The notes under the pieces were generated by a model, which saw only the letters and a list, made by a program, of their open reading frames with translations, had not been told where the DNA came from and did no database searches. Both the position numbers and the translations under genes were made by a program. DNA of 64,000 bases from Staphylococcus delphini. Lineage in GTDB: Bacteria > Bacillota > Bacilli > Staphylococcales > Staphylococcaceae. The stretch covers positions 1,054,001 to 1,118,000 of the forward strand of contig NZ_LR134263.1 of NCBI RefSeq assembly GCF_900636325.1. Direction: 5' to 3'. Each line of letters starts with the position of its first letter. Position 1 is the first letter of the stretch. Below are positions 29,892 through 38,551 of this stretch, in pieces.

Positions 29892-30245
29892 TTAAACCAC
29901 TTCGTCCTCTTCTTCATCTGAAGATACGTCAGCGTTTTCTTCTACACTAATAGTAATCTTAGCACTAGAGCCATCTAAAGTAGCTGTAACAGTCGTGATA
30001 CCAGCCGCTTTAGCTTCTACTTCTCCAGTAGGGGAGACAGTAGCATATTGCTCATGACTAGAAGAGTATTTAACATCTCCAACACGTTCTTCAGGTGTCA
30101 CTGTAACTGGAAGCTGGAATTTATTGCCAACTTTCAATGTCTTAGTTTTATTTTTGATTGTAACCGAAGCCTTAACTTGTGGCTCCTCTTCATCTTCCTC
30201 GGAGTCACCGTTATCTTCCTCTAACTCAGACTTCGGCTTACTTAC
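29892..30245 (-). CDS. Ig-like (Big_2) extension of the major tail protein, by -1 frameshift
   Basis: This frame has no good start of its own but is continuous with the end of the tail-protein gene in the -1 frame. After a slip at A AAA AAG it reads VSKPKSELEEDNGDSEEDEEE, an acidic linker, then a ~85-residue bacterial Ig-like domain of the Big_2 type (TLKVGNKFQLPVTVTPEE to ATLDGSSAKITISVEE) and an acidic end. The extension is 117 residues, giving a 361-residue fusion. Big_2/Ig-like domains added to tail-tube subunits by frameshifting are known in phages and decorate the tube surface. A separate product from the internal TTG cannot be excluded. Confidence 0.75.
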   Translation of the reverse strand, partial: VSKPKSELEEDNGDSEEDEEEPQVKASVTIKNKTKTLKVGNKFQLPVTVTPEERVGDVKYSSSHEQYATVSPTGEVEAKAAGITTVTATLDGSSAKITISVEENADVSSDEEEDEVV

Positions 30246-30976
30246 TTTTTTTCAGCAGCGTCCTTATGAGGAGACATGAACCAGTTACCAATCTCTTTTG
30301 TTTTAGGGTCTGCTGAAGCAACCAATTTAATTTCTGGTGCTAATGCTTCACCAGCTTCAAGTCCTAATTCAAACTCGGCTGAAGGTGTTACGTTATGGAA
30401 CACAACGAATAAATCTTCAACGATTGATTCTGTTTCAGCTTCATAAATAATTGTGTTAAGCTGAGCTTTGTACTTCTCAGCAAATCGGTCAGCACGGATT
30501 GAGATAGATTTACCTTCACGCTCTTCTTTATAAACTGCTTGACCTTCTTTGCCTTTTTGGTTAGCAATATCGGCGACTGTAGCCACACCTTTAGCGAATG
30601 TAACTGAATGGTTATCACCTTTAGAGTCAACAAACACACCTTCGCCGTCGAAGGAAGTATCTTTAAGAGTGATTTTACCTTCCTCACCAATCTCAACCGT
30701 ATCTACTACTTCAATTTCAAGTGTTTGGTCGTCCATAACTTTAACACCTTGTGTAGCAGCTAACCATTGTGGATTAAATACAGCGTCTTTTACTTCAATT
30801 TCTAATTCTTTGTTCGATTTGATAGTATAAAGGGTACGGTTCCCAATACCACCTTTGATTTGGTCTTCGTCTACTGATTGTGAAATACTTGTTGATTGAG
30901 CCGTACCAGTAGCGATTTTAAAGTTGTCACTCTTACGAGTTAAAAGTACGTCTGCAACGTCTTGGATATAAAGCAT
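30242..30976 (-). CDS. Major tail (tube) protein
   Basis: 244 residues. The N-terminus (YIQDVADVLLTRKSDNFKIATGTAQSTSISQSVDEDQIKGGIGNRTL) and the acidic beta-rich body ending in MSPHKDAAEKK are typical of siphophage tube subunits. Location between head-tail connectors and tail chaperones, and the terminator after its frameshift extension, agree. The ribosome-binding site is AGGAGG, and the operator-like word GAAATAAATTATT lies in the leader at 31004-31016. It should be one of the most abundant virion proteins, in short and Ig-extended forms. Confidence 0.85.
   Translation of the reverse strand: MLYIQDVADVLLTRKSDNFKIATGTAQSTSISQSVDEDQIKGGIGNRTLYTIKSNKELEIEVKDAVFNPQWLAATQGVKVMDDQTLEIEVVDTVEIGEEGKITLKDTSFDGEGVFVDSKGDNHSVTFAKGVATVADIANQKGKEGQAVYKEEREGKSISIRADRFAEKYKAQLNTIIYEAETESIVEDLFVVFHNVTPSAEFELGLEAGEALAPEIKLVASADPKTKEIGNWFMSPHKDAAEKK
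30245..30251 (-). other. -1 ribosomal frameshift site A AAA AAG
   Basis: The last sense codons GAA AAA AAG before TAA contain the classic dnaX-type heptamer A AAA AAG. An AAGGA Shine-Dalgarno-like sequence ends nine bases upstream of the heptamer, the spacing that stimulates -1 slippage in dnaX. Slippage continues into the Ig-like frame for 117 codons. Confidence 0.75.
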
Positions 30977-31018
30977 ATAATTTATTCCTCCTGAATAATG
31001 TTTAATAATTTATTTCGA

Positions 31019-31825
31019 TTACTTACTGTTTCTTATGCCAGATAATTGTTTCTTAAACTCATTGAACTGTTTGTCTGTATTCTTTTCTTCATATTGTAAA
31101 TCAATATTTTTAGTCCAGTTTTCAATATCAACATCAGTCGCAACTGTTGCAAACAATCTGGTAGTTTCATAATTTATTAAGTAAGCAATTCTTTGAAAAG
31201 CATGTTGTAGCTGAAATGCGTTCCATTTAGAAATGACACTAAAATCAATTCCGGAATATGTAACGCAAGTTGTAATCATTGTGGATAGATTAGGGGAGTC
31301 ATCAGTATTACCTGTAAAATAAAGCTCTTTTTTGTCTTGACCACGTTGAATCTTAGGATTTAAAAAGGCTATCTTTTCAGTTTGGTTGTTTAGCGTCATT
31401 AATATTTTTCGTATTTCATCGAACTCTTCATCAGTTAAGCCAAATAAAAAGTCTCTAACCTCAGTTAAATTCTTTTCTTCGTCAGTCTCGTTTTGCTCAT
31501 CAAACTTATAAAACAAAGTGAATCTTAAAATGATGATATAATGTTGCAAATATTCATTAAAGTATTCTTTTAAAAGATAGAACAGGGGAAGTTCATACAA
31601 TTCTTTTAACATCTCGTGGACTTTTTCATCTGTTACTTCTTTGTTAGCAAGTTGATATGCTTTGCCTAACTCAGCCAATAGTTTCTTTTTGCCATAAGAC
31701 AGGATAGAAATGGAACTCACACGTTTCATATATTCTTCAATTGAAAAAGGTTTGAACTCTCCATAAGGAGTATTAACAGGCAATCCTAATATTACTTTGT
31801 CCGCTATCACATTAGCATCTAACAT
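31019..31825 (-). CDS. Structural-module protein, 268 aa
   Basis: The start is the ATG at 31825, behind AGGTGATTCA; an ORF extending 14 codons further lacks a site. The protein is mostly helical, with aromatic-rich segments (LPLFYLLKEYFNEYLQHYIIILRFTLFYKF) and no transmembrane pattern. It lies between head-tail connectors and the major tail protein, suggesting a tail terminator or assembly role. I do not recognise the family. Confidence 0.6.
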   Translation of the reverse strand: MLDANVIADKVILGLPVNTPYGEFKPFSIEEYMKRVSSISILSYGKKKLLAELGKAYQLANKEVTDEKVHEMLKELYELPLFYLLKEYFNEYLQHYIIILRFTLFYKFDEQNETDEEKNLTEVRDFLFGLTDEEFDEIRKILMTLNNQTEKIAFLNPKIQRGQDKKELYFTGNTDDSPNLSTMITTCVTYSGIDFSVISKWNAFQLQHAFQRIAYLINYETTRLFATVATDVDIENWTKNIDLQYEEKNTDKQFNEFKKQLSGIRNSK

Positions 31826-31829
31826 TGAA

Positions 31830-32351
31830 TCACCTAGCCTTATCCGTAACCAAATATTTTTGCTCAAAAGCTAAATATTCTTTTGGTGCTTCTCTAGGAA
31901 AAGAGTTGGCAAGTCTAGTTTTACCAATACCTGCTATGTTTTTATTTACAAACAAAGTATCTAATCTATCACAAATTTCCTCAATTCTATGTGCAAACGA
32001 ATAATCATTATGCGACAAGATTTGAAAAACGATTTCTCTATCTACTAATGTGTGGTTACCAAATTTAGCTTTAGATTTACCATAATACACAAACAACACT
32101 GTCTTTTTGTACTCTTCAATGTCGTCAGTTTTTTGTGTAGTTCTAATGTGGTCGTACACTATTTCATCGTACTCTTCCTCATCTAATTCTAAAATGTTAG
32201 GCAATGAGTCACTTGTAAAGTCAACATAGTTTCCATTAGAATCAAGTGGATTATAATGCAACAGTCTCAGCATGTGCTCATCATTTTTAACAACATCGAT
32301 AAATTTTTGTTTAATGTCTCCTCTGTTGGAAACTTTGTATTTAATGTTCAT
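31830..32351 (-). CDS. Head-tail connector region protein, 173 aa
   Basis: Started at the ATG at 32351, which overlaps the end of the upstream gene by 11 bases; an ORF 19 codons longer lies entirely over that gene. The product is a soluble, acidic alpha/beta protein. Gene order (capsid, connectors, this, tail tube) suggests a head-completion or tail-terminator function, inferred only from position. Confidence 0.6.
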   Translation of the reverse strand: MNIKYKVSNRGDIKQKFIDVVKNDEHMLRLLHYNPLDSNGNYVDFTSDSLPNILELDEEEYDEIVYDHIRTTQKTDDIEEYKKTVLFVYYGKSKAKFGNHTLVDREIVFQILSHNDYSFAHRIEEICDRLDTLFVNKNIAGIGKTRLANSFPREAPKEYLAFEQKYLVTDKAR

Positions 32352-33009
32352 ACTCGTTTTCAACTGCTTTCTGTGCCGACAAAGCGATATATCCTTCATC
32401 ACCAACAACTTTATCTAACTGTATGTCTGTAATCTTATACGTGTCATTAAACAATTCAAACTCATAATTAAGAGCCACATGATTTAAGTATCGAGGTTCA
32501 TAACGCATATAAATAATTACTCTTCCTTCGGTCAAAGGTAAGATAGCATTGTCTGAAATGGAATAACCTTTAACATCAACGACAATGGGAATATTTTCGT
32601 ATTCATATTCATATCTATAAGTGAATGCGCCATTGTGTCCTTTTACCTTAATCTTCTTTTTCTCAGTAGGTAGCTTAAAATCTTCGTTACACAATTTGCC
32701 ATACAGATTTGGATAAATATCATTATCATTTGACTTCATAATTAGATAAGTATAATTTCGATGCTCAATGTAATTACCAATCTTCGCATACTCAGAATCT
32801 GGTGGAAGCAAGAAAGTTCTGTCAAAAAAATCTTTTTGATAAACACTTACTACTGACTTAGCCGATTCACCATTTACCTTTACACCAGTAAGGGTAGGGG
32901 AGGAATAAAAACTTCTGGCTGCACTTTGTCTACTTGCTTCGATAACATGCTGACTTAACGTAATTCCATAAGACGTGTTTACCTTTTTGTATCTTTCAAA
33001 GTAATCCAT
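32341..33009 (-). CDS. Head-tail connector region protein, 222 aa
   Basis: 222 residues, beta-rich in the C-terminal 120 (NIPIVVDVKGYSISDNAILPLTEGRVIIYMRYEP), with a helical N-terminus. It overlaps the upstream 139-residue gene by one base. Stopper proteins between connector and tail often have such a small beta-barrel, which would fit YFERY..., but no signature proves it. Confidence 0.55.
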   Translation of the reverse strand: MDYFERYKKVNTSYGITLSQHVIEASRQSAARSFYSSPTLTGVKVNGESAKSVVSVYQKDFFDRTFLLPPDSEYAKIGNYIEHRNYTYLIMKSNDNDIYPNLYGKLCNEDFKLPTEKKKIKVKGHNGAFTYRYEYEYENIPIVVDVKGYSISDNAILPLTEGRVIIYMRYEPRYLNHVALNYEFELFNDTYKITDIQLDKVVGDEGYIALSAQKAVENEYEH

Positions 33010-33428
33010 TATGAATCTTTCTTTCTAAATTTATTTCTAAAACTGTAAGCATTTTTCATAGCCTCAACATCAGACTGGTATTCTGCTTTTGTTGATTTTA
33101 ACTCTTTAAGTAGAGTAGCTTGCGAGTATTGCTTATAATCTTTAGAGTTTAGTAGAATTCTCATGTTATCTTCAGAAACAATAAACTTATCAAGATGATT
33201 GATAACCATTAGATTTGCTAGAATTTCTTGTTCTAAAACTGTTAAATCAGACATAAAAACATTATCTACATATTCTGCTTTTTCATCATCTAACTGAGTG
33301 AAGTAAGCAAGAGCTTGAATTAATTTCCTTTTTAAATCTTCTTCAAGTGTTTCTTTATCTAGCTGAGCATAAGAGAAATCGGTGATTTTGGATAAAAATT
33401 TGTCATAAATTAAATTGAACTCAGTCAA
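33009..33428 (-). CDS. Head-tail adaptor-like protein, 139 aa
   Basis: 139 residues, nearly all helical. The pattern (YAQLDKETLEEDLKRKLIQALAYF, LTVLEQEILANLMVINHLDKFI, then AYSFRNKF) resembles gp15/gp6-type head-completion adaptors that bind under the portal: helix bundle, short linker, late Tyr-Arg motif. Its place, two genes after the major capsid protein, agrees. Confidence 0.6.
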   Translation of the reverse strand: MTEFNLIYDKFLSKITDFSYAQLDKETLEEDLKRKLIQALAYFTQLDDEKAEYVDNVFMSDLTVLEQEILANLMVINHLDKFIVSEDNMRILLNSKDYKQYSQATLLKELKSTKAEYQSDVEAMKNAYSFRNKFRKKDS

Positions 33429-33441
33429 GAGTTATAACCTC

Positions 33442-34029
33442 CTAACCGTTTAATACTGATAATGTTTGGTCGACATTTAAAGATTCTTCAATAGCACGAA
33501 TTACATGTACATTTGATAATTCTCCAGCTTCATACTTTAACTTCATCGTTTGATAAATATTCTCTTTGATAGAAGGTGAGAACTTTGCTAGCTCTTCTTT
33601 TAATACGTTAGTGTCTAGTTCAAACAAGTCGTCTAATTGTTCTGGAAGTAACACTTTATCCATATATTTTTTAATCCCTAAAAATTCAACAGCTTCTTCA
33701 TCGTCAACAAACAACCAACCTTTTTCAAAAATACCACGATTAGAGTTCTTCATGATTTGCAAGTCTTCAACTGTCATATAATCTGAATCTAAATATTCAT
33801 CTAACTCTAAGAAACCATTACCTTTACGAGCTTCATAAATAAATGATGCTTGTGACATATTGATAACTAATACTTCTTGAGCTAAGTCTAACTTTGGTTT
33901 AGTTGTACGCTTACGTGCAGTTGCTGTGGTCTTTTTAGCTGTTGATTTTGCAGCAGCTTTCTTTACTGGCTTTTCTTCAACCTTAGCTTCTTCTACAACT
34001 TCTTCTTCTTTTTTACTTCTAATTGCCAT
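33442..34029 (-). CDS. Capsid-proximal protein with Lys/Ala-rich N-terminus
   Basis: 195 residues. The first 45 are disordered and very basic (KKAAAKSTAKKTTATARKRTTKPK), resembling histone-like or nucleic-acid-binding tails. The rest is helical and acidic. Directly downstream of the capsid gene, it could bind packaged DNA or act as a connector or internal head protein. Function is unproved. Confidence 0.6.
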   Translation of the reverse strand: MAIRSKKEEEVVEEAKVEEKPVKKAAAKSTAKKTTATARKRTTKPKLDLAQEVLVINMSQASFIYEARKGNGFLELDEYLDSDYMTVEDLQIMKNSNRGIFEKGWLFVDDEEAVEFLGIKKYMDKVLLPEQLDDLFELDTNVLKEELAKFSPSIKENIYQTMKLKYEAGELSNVHVIRAIEESLNVDQTLSVLNG

Positions 34030-34058
34030 TCAATTTGCTCTCCTTTTGATAATAATAA

Positions 34059-34090
34059 TAGAAAAGCCCCCTCAAGATAGTAGGGAGCTT
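34059..34090 (-). terminator. Terminator after the major capsid gene
   Basis: On the minus strand AAGCTCCCT pairs with AGGGGGCTT (one wobble) followed by TTCTATTATT. It lies between the capsid gene and the next gene, as often seen after very highly expressed capsid genes. Confidence 0.75.
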
Positions 34091-34110
34091 AATTTATGTT
34101 TTTGTTATTA

Positions 34111-35115
34111 TTAACCAGTGATTTCTACTGCGCCATATTTAGCACCAGTGATTACTGCCACACCAACGCTAGAAATAACGTCAAGAGACATCTGCATGTC
34201 TGTACGGTAAGTCTCAGAACCGCCTTCTTCACGCACATGATAGTAACCATCGAACACAACTTTAATTAATTTTTCGTTAGCTGAAGGTAGTACGAAAATT
34301 ACATCATTCTTAATGCCAAACTCGTCAGTACCAGCTTTGTGGAATTGTGGAAGTGCAATAGCTTGGTAGCCGTCAACATAACCAAAATATCCTGCAACGT
34401 TCTTTTCACCTTTTTGAGAGTCTGATACATCTTCTGGTTTTAATTTACGTAAAGCTGCTTTTGTACCAACAATAATTGCTTCACCGTTTGCAGCGTCTAC
34501 ATGGTCAGCAATTTCTAATACTTTATCTTTCAAAGTACCATCACTACCAGAAACATTAGCCTTATAAGTAGAACCTAATTTACTTACAGAACCATATAAT
34601 GCTTGTGCAATTCGTTGAGCAGTGTCGTTAACGAATGATTCGGCTAAGCGTGCAGTTAATTTAGCCCAGTCAACTCGACCAGCTAAGAAACGTGTTAATT
34701 CTTCATATACACCAGCACCGATATATTGCATGTCTACTACTAATTCGTCGTTATCTAAACGTTTACGTAACACGTTTCCGTTACCAGCAGAAATAGTAGC
34801 GATTGGGAATAATGCGATGTCTTCTACAATAAATTTGTTCTCATCACCAAAACTCAAGTTTTTGTACTCAGCAAATTGACCAAAGACTTCAGCAGTACGG
34901 TCGTTTACCACTGGAGCGATTGTGTCTTCAATAAATTCAAATAATTCAACTTTGTGCTTGCGGAATGTGCGTGCATCTAATTTGTCAGTTCCAAACTCTT
35001 CAACCATTTTCTGACGAATAGCGTCTGATAAGTCAGCATTAGAAAAATTTGTAGTTGATTGCCCTTTAGAGGCAGCAATCGCCATTTTCTTTAATTCAGT
35101 ATTTAATAATGTCAT
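34111..35115 (-). CDS. Major capsid protein
   Basis: 334 residues. Pattern and context fit an HK97-fold capsid subunit: helical N-arm, central beta-rich segment (LFPIATISAGNGNVLRKRLDNDELVVDMQYIGAGVYEEL), spine helix (DWAKLTARLAESFVNDTAQRIAQALYG), then A-domain strands to VGVAVITGAKYGAVEITG. It follows a protease/scaffold and a decoration-type gene and precedes connectors, the canonical order. A strong terminator follows. The start ATG has a GGAGG site (CGGAGGATT). Confidence 0.9.
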   Translation of the reverse strand: MTLLNTELKKMAIAASKGQSTTNFSNADLSDAIRQKMVEEFGTDKLDARTFRKHKVELFEFIEDTIAPVVNDRTAEVFGQFAEYKNLSFGDENKFIVEDIALFPIATISAGNGNVLRKRLDNDELVVDMQYIGAGVYEELTRFLAGRVDWAKLTARLAESFVNDTAQRIAQALYGSVSKLGSTYKANVSGSDGTLKDKVLEIADHVDAANGEAIIVGTKAALRKLKPEDVSDSQKGEKNVAGYFGYVDGYQAIALPQFHKAGTDEFGIKNDVIFVLPSANEKLIKVVFDGYYHVREEGGSETYRTDMQMSLDVISSVGVAVITGAKYGAVEITG

Positions 35116-35146
35116 TTATTTTTAATCCTCCGATATGTTCAATAAT

Positions 35147-35584
35147 TTATTTTACTCTACGAATACGATAAGCTGGGCGACGGTCTGCGCCAATCACAGT
35201 CACTAATTCTAATTTGAAATCGCCTTCACCTTTAACAAACTTACCATCTTGGATAGTTAATGTGTCTTTAGCTTGTAGTGAATCAGCGTGCAATTTCTGC
35301 TCAACTGTTACTGTGGCACCAACTTCTAAACGGTGTACACGCATTACTTTTCCTTTTTTAATTACGAAATCTAAAGAATCAGATGAAGCCTTCTTAGTTG
35401 GGTCTACTTCTGGCTCTGTTACTAAAAAGTAGTTATCTGCAGTAGCTGTTACTGCATTGTATAAGCGGTCTTCACCTTCAACTAAATCTCCAAGACCAAC
35501 TAAAGCTCCATTCTCGTAATCTTTGTCAGCAAGGACTGATTCTACATAGTGACCTAATACACGGTCTAAGTTAATTTTTGCCAT
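35147..35584 (-). CDS. Capsid decoration protein candidate
   Basis: 145 residues, small and beta-rich with short Gly turns and many Val/Thr residues (LGHYVESVLADKDYENGALVGLGDL, RLEVGATVTVEQKLHADSLQAKDTLTI). Phages often encode a head-stabilising decoration protein of this size between protease/scaffold and capsid genes. The intergenic spaces on both sides contain AAATAAATTAT-type words. Call is positional plus composition. Confidence 0.65.
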   Translation of the reverse strand: MAKINLDRVLGHYVESVLADKDYENGALVGLGDLVEGEDRLYNAVTATADNYFLVTEPEVDPTKKASSDSLDFVIKKGKVMRVHRLEVGATVTVEQKLHADSLQAKDTLTIQDGKFVKGEGDFKLELVTVIGADRRPAYRIRRVK

Positions 35585-35612
35585 TTATATTATTCCTCCG
35601 ATAATTTATTTA

Positions 35613-36998
35613 TTATTTTAGCTCTTCTAAAATAGCATCGAATTTGCTTAATTTATTTTCTTTAGAAGAAATTCCAACCTTATTAAATGTAGCTGAATTA
35701 GCAGAATATGCTAAAGCTGATTGGTCGTTCGTTAATGACTTTTTACCAATAGTTGCAAAAATTTCTGTTTCTAACTCTGCAATACTTAATTTATCTGATT
35801 TAGCTTTTAATTCCTCTAACTCACCACTTGTTAATTTGCTAGAGTAATTATTAAACAACGAAGTAACTTTTTCTTGATGGACTTGTTGTTCTAAAGCTGA
35901 ATACTTTTCTTTTACTTCATCAAGCTCTTTAAGAAGATTAGCGACATCTTCAACTGAATATTCTTTACCTAAAACTTTAATCAAATCAGCAACTTTCGGT
36001 AATTCCTCTTGTGCTTTCTGAATTTCTTTATGTACCCCAGCAGCTTTTTCAACGTCTTGCTCGTCAACTGTTAATTGTTCTTTTACAGGCTTAGAGTCTG
36101 ACTCAGCTTTTAATTCATCATCTTCCTCTTCATTAGGTGATACGTCTTCTTGACCTTTCTTTTTGCCTAAATCTTCTTCAGTATCTTTTTGTAAGTCGTC
36201 TTGACCCTCTTCTTCTAAATCATCTCCAAGTTCTTCAGTGCCTTCACCTAATGACACTTCTTGGTCTTCTGACTCGTCAAATTTAGTCTTGTCTTTTTTT
36301 GACAATGTGTTTCCTCCTTCGCTTAATGAGAATTTAATAGCTTCAAACTGGTTCATCTTCTCATTAATAAATTCTTTTGTGTTTGCTGAGAATTTTAATT
36401 CCACTGTACTGTTCTTCATAGCTGGTTCAACATCGTCTCCCAACAAGCAAGCACCATAGAACTTAAATTCTTCAAATATTAAGTGAGTTCCATCAAAGTA
36501 TGCTTTGTAATCTTCTGAAATTTCCATAGATTGAGAAGTAACACCATTTTTCCCGTAAAGAATTTCAATAGCATCTTCCCACTTGTTCCAAAGAATACCT
36601 TCTACCGTTAAATAAACACGCTCAATCATATCATCGCCAACTCGACTCTCGAATTTAGCGTTGTTGTCCTCAGGAATAACACCAAAAGGAACGGTAGTAT
36701 TGATGAATTTTATATCACCATCATCAGTGATTAATACATCAGTTTCATGTCCTAAAAAGTCTTTGTTACCTTCACCAAGTAATGAGATGCTCCCCATAAT
36801 TGGTGTGTTAGCTAGGGTAGGGATAGCTTTCTCAACAACTTCTTTATTAAAAACAGAACCGTTAAGATTCTCACCTAAATGCATCAGCCAAATCTTCACC
36901 TTAGTAAATCGTAAATCGTTATCTGCCGACTCAAATGTTTTTAAAACTTGAGTAGACATTGGTAAACTATTACTAAACTTATTCACTTTATTCACCAC
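35613..36998 (-). CDS. Prohead protease / scaffold-like fusion
   Basis: 461 residues. The first ~210 form an alpha/beta domain (KVKIWLMHLGENLNGSVF, PIMGSISLLGEG, LTVEGILWNK, MEISEDYKAYF, FYGACLLGDDVEPA) resembling phage prohead proteases. A very acidic disordered region (EDQEVSLGEGTEELGDDLEEEGQDD...) and a coiled coil (about 345-410) follow, typical of scaffolds. The start overlaps the portal gene's end by 11 bases; a GTG behind AAAAGGTG is likely. The catalytic residues cannot be fixed by eye; scaffolding by the C-terminus is the more secure half. Confidence 0.7.
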   Translation of the reverse strand: MVNKVNKFSNSLPMSTQVLKTFESADNDLRFTKVKIWLMHLGENLNGSVFNKEVVEKAIPTLANTPIMGSISLLGEGNKDFLGHETDVLITDDGDIKFINTTVPFGVIPEDNNAKFESRVGDDMIERVYLTVEGILWNKWEDAIEILYGKNGVTSQSMEISEDYKAYFDGTHLIFEEFKFYGACLLGDDVEPAMKNSTVELKFSANTKEFINEKMNQFEAIKFSLSEGGNTLSKKDKTKFDESEDQEVSLGEGTEELGDDLEEEGQDDLQKDTEEDLGKKKGQEDVSPNEEEDDELKAESDSKPVKEQLTVDEQDVEKAAGVHKEIQKAQEELPKVADLIKVLGKEYSVEDVANLLKELDEVKEKYSALEQQVHQEKVTSLFNNYSSKLTSGELEELKAKSDKLSIAELETEIFATIGKKSLTNDQSALAYSANSATFNKVGISSKENKLSKFDAILEELK

Positions 36999-38532
36999 CT
37001 TTTAAAGAACTTTCTTCATCTCTTCCTTGTGATGAATCAATGTTTGTTTGTCCACTTTGGCTAATCTCGTCGCTATCTTTTTGGGGACGTCCGCCTTTAG
37101 ATTCAGTTTCATTCTTACTCTCTAAAGCATTGTTGATTCCTCCAGTGTGAGAACTAGCCAGTGGAACCATTTTAATGTCTAAATCAAGAATCTCATTCTC
37201 TAGTTCAAGCGTGGTCATTAACGTATGGTAATCTTGTCCATGCATAGCTGCTATTTCGCCTCTAACCGCAAATCCTAGGGTTCCAGATTTGATTAATTGT
37301 TCTAAATATTTATCCTCACTCATAGCAGTTACGTTCAATAAAGTAACACGCCATTGAGTTTTAGCTACAATATTTCCAAATCTAATTTTTCTATTTAACC
37401 AACGCTCAACCTGTCTGTAAAAGTTGATAACTAATTGCTCATCTTTCTTAACAGAATATTGTAACCCGCCAGTTGAGTTTTTATCATTGTTAAAGATGTG
37501 AGCTGAAACACCAGATGAATTATAAACATCACGTGTTGCTTCTTGAACTTTATCGTTCTTATCATCTTTATCCAGTTTGATAGGATTAATCTCCATTGGC
37601 GAAACGATAGCACCAATTTCTTCTGGTAGATTCTCATTCACCAACATACTGAAATAATCTAAAGCATCAGAAGAGATTGAGAAGTTATCAGCTTGATAAT
37701 CATTATTCTTGTTATCAAACATAGGAACTTTCTGATGTAACAACATGTAGTTATTAATCTTAGCTCCAGCTTTTTTCAACTTCTTATAGTCATTTAACTC
37801 TAACAATGGTTCAAACATTGCTGAGAAGGGTGGGAATATCTCCACGTCGTCTTCATTAAATTTAAAACATACCGATTTTGTAAAATCTGGTTCAAACCAT
37901 CTATTACCATTGTTAATCTTCATGATTTTGTAAGCTCTTTGGAACTCTTCAGGAAATGTAGTTAGTAATTCTTTTCGGTCATTAAAATAAGTTAAGTTGA
38001 AAGTGAATGTATACATGCCATCGGCGATTCCATTGATTTTACAATAGTTAGGGTCTAATTTAAGTAAAAAGTAATTGTCGTTATCTTCTATCTCGTATCC
38101 AAAATAAATATCTTCGATGACGCAAGTTTTAAAAACCTTAGATAACTCATGTTTAAGATTCATTTTGTTAAGTTGTATGGATAATTTAGATAAGTCTTTT
38201 TTTACCTTATTTTCTCCCATAGCTTTAGTATCATTATGAATCGGATTTAAAACATAATAAAAACGAGCCATGTTGATGTAATAGTTTAGTAAACTACGAT
38301 ATTCACCAGATGTTTTATATAGCATATTAGATAATTTAATTAGGTTGCTATAAAACTTTTCAGGCTTTCTAATCCACTTTAAAACGTCTACATTAGAAAC
38401 TTCATCAAGTGAGGTTCTAGAAGTGTTATACAAAGCTGAAAGGCTGTGGTGATTTGTTAAAGGTAGTTTTCTTGCAGTAGAATAATTTCTTATGTATTCT
38501 TGAAATTTAGTAATATCTTTTTTATCTTCCAA
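36988..38532 (-). CDS. Portal protein
   Basis: 514 residues. The central pattern (KTSGEYRSLLNYYINMARFYYVLNP, NYFLLKLDPNYCKI, FNLTYFNDRKELLTTFPEEF, STGGLQYSVKKDEQLVINFYRQVERWLNRKIRFGNI) fits SPP1/SPbeta-type portals, and the gene lies between terminase and protease. The C-terminus is disordered and Ser/Glu-rich (SKGGRPQKDSDEISQSGQTN). It forms the dodecameric DNA entry ring at one capsid vertex. Confidence 0.8.
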   Translation of the reverse strand: MEDKKDITKFQEYIRNYSTARKLPLTNHHSLSALYNTSRTSLDEVSNVDVLKWIRKPEKFYSNLIKLSNMLYKTSGEYRSLLNYYINMARFYYVLNPIHNDTKAMGENKVKKDLSKLSIQLNKMNLKHELSKVFKTCVIEDIYFGYEIEDNDNYFLLKLDPNYCKINGIADGMYTFTFNLTYFNDRKELLTTFPEEFQRAYKIMKINNGNRWFEPDFTKSVCFKFNEDDVEIFPPFSAMFEPLLELNDYKKLKKAGAKINNYMLLHQKVPMFDNKNNDYQADNFSISSDALDYFSMLVNENLPEEIGAIVSPMEINPIKLDKDDKNDKVQEATRDVYNSSGVSAHIFNNDKNSTGGLQYSVKKDEQLVINFYRQVERWLNRKIRFGNIVAKTQWRVTLLNVTAMSEDKYLEQLIKSGTLGFAVRGEIAAMHGQDYHTLMTTLELENEILDLDIKMVPLASSHTGGINNALESKNETESKGGRPQKDSDEISQSGQTNIDSSQGRDEESSLKGGE

Positions 38533-38551
38533 CGAACTTACTCACACCTTT

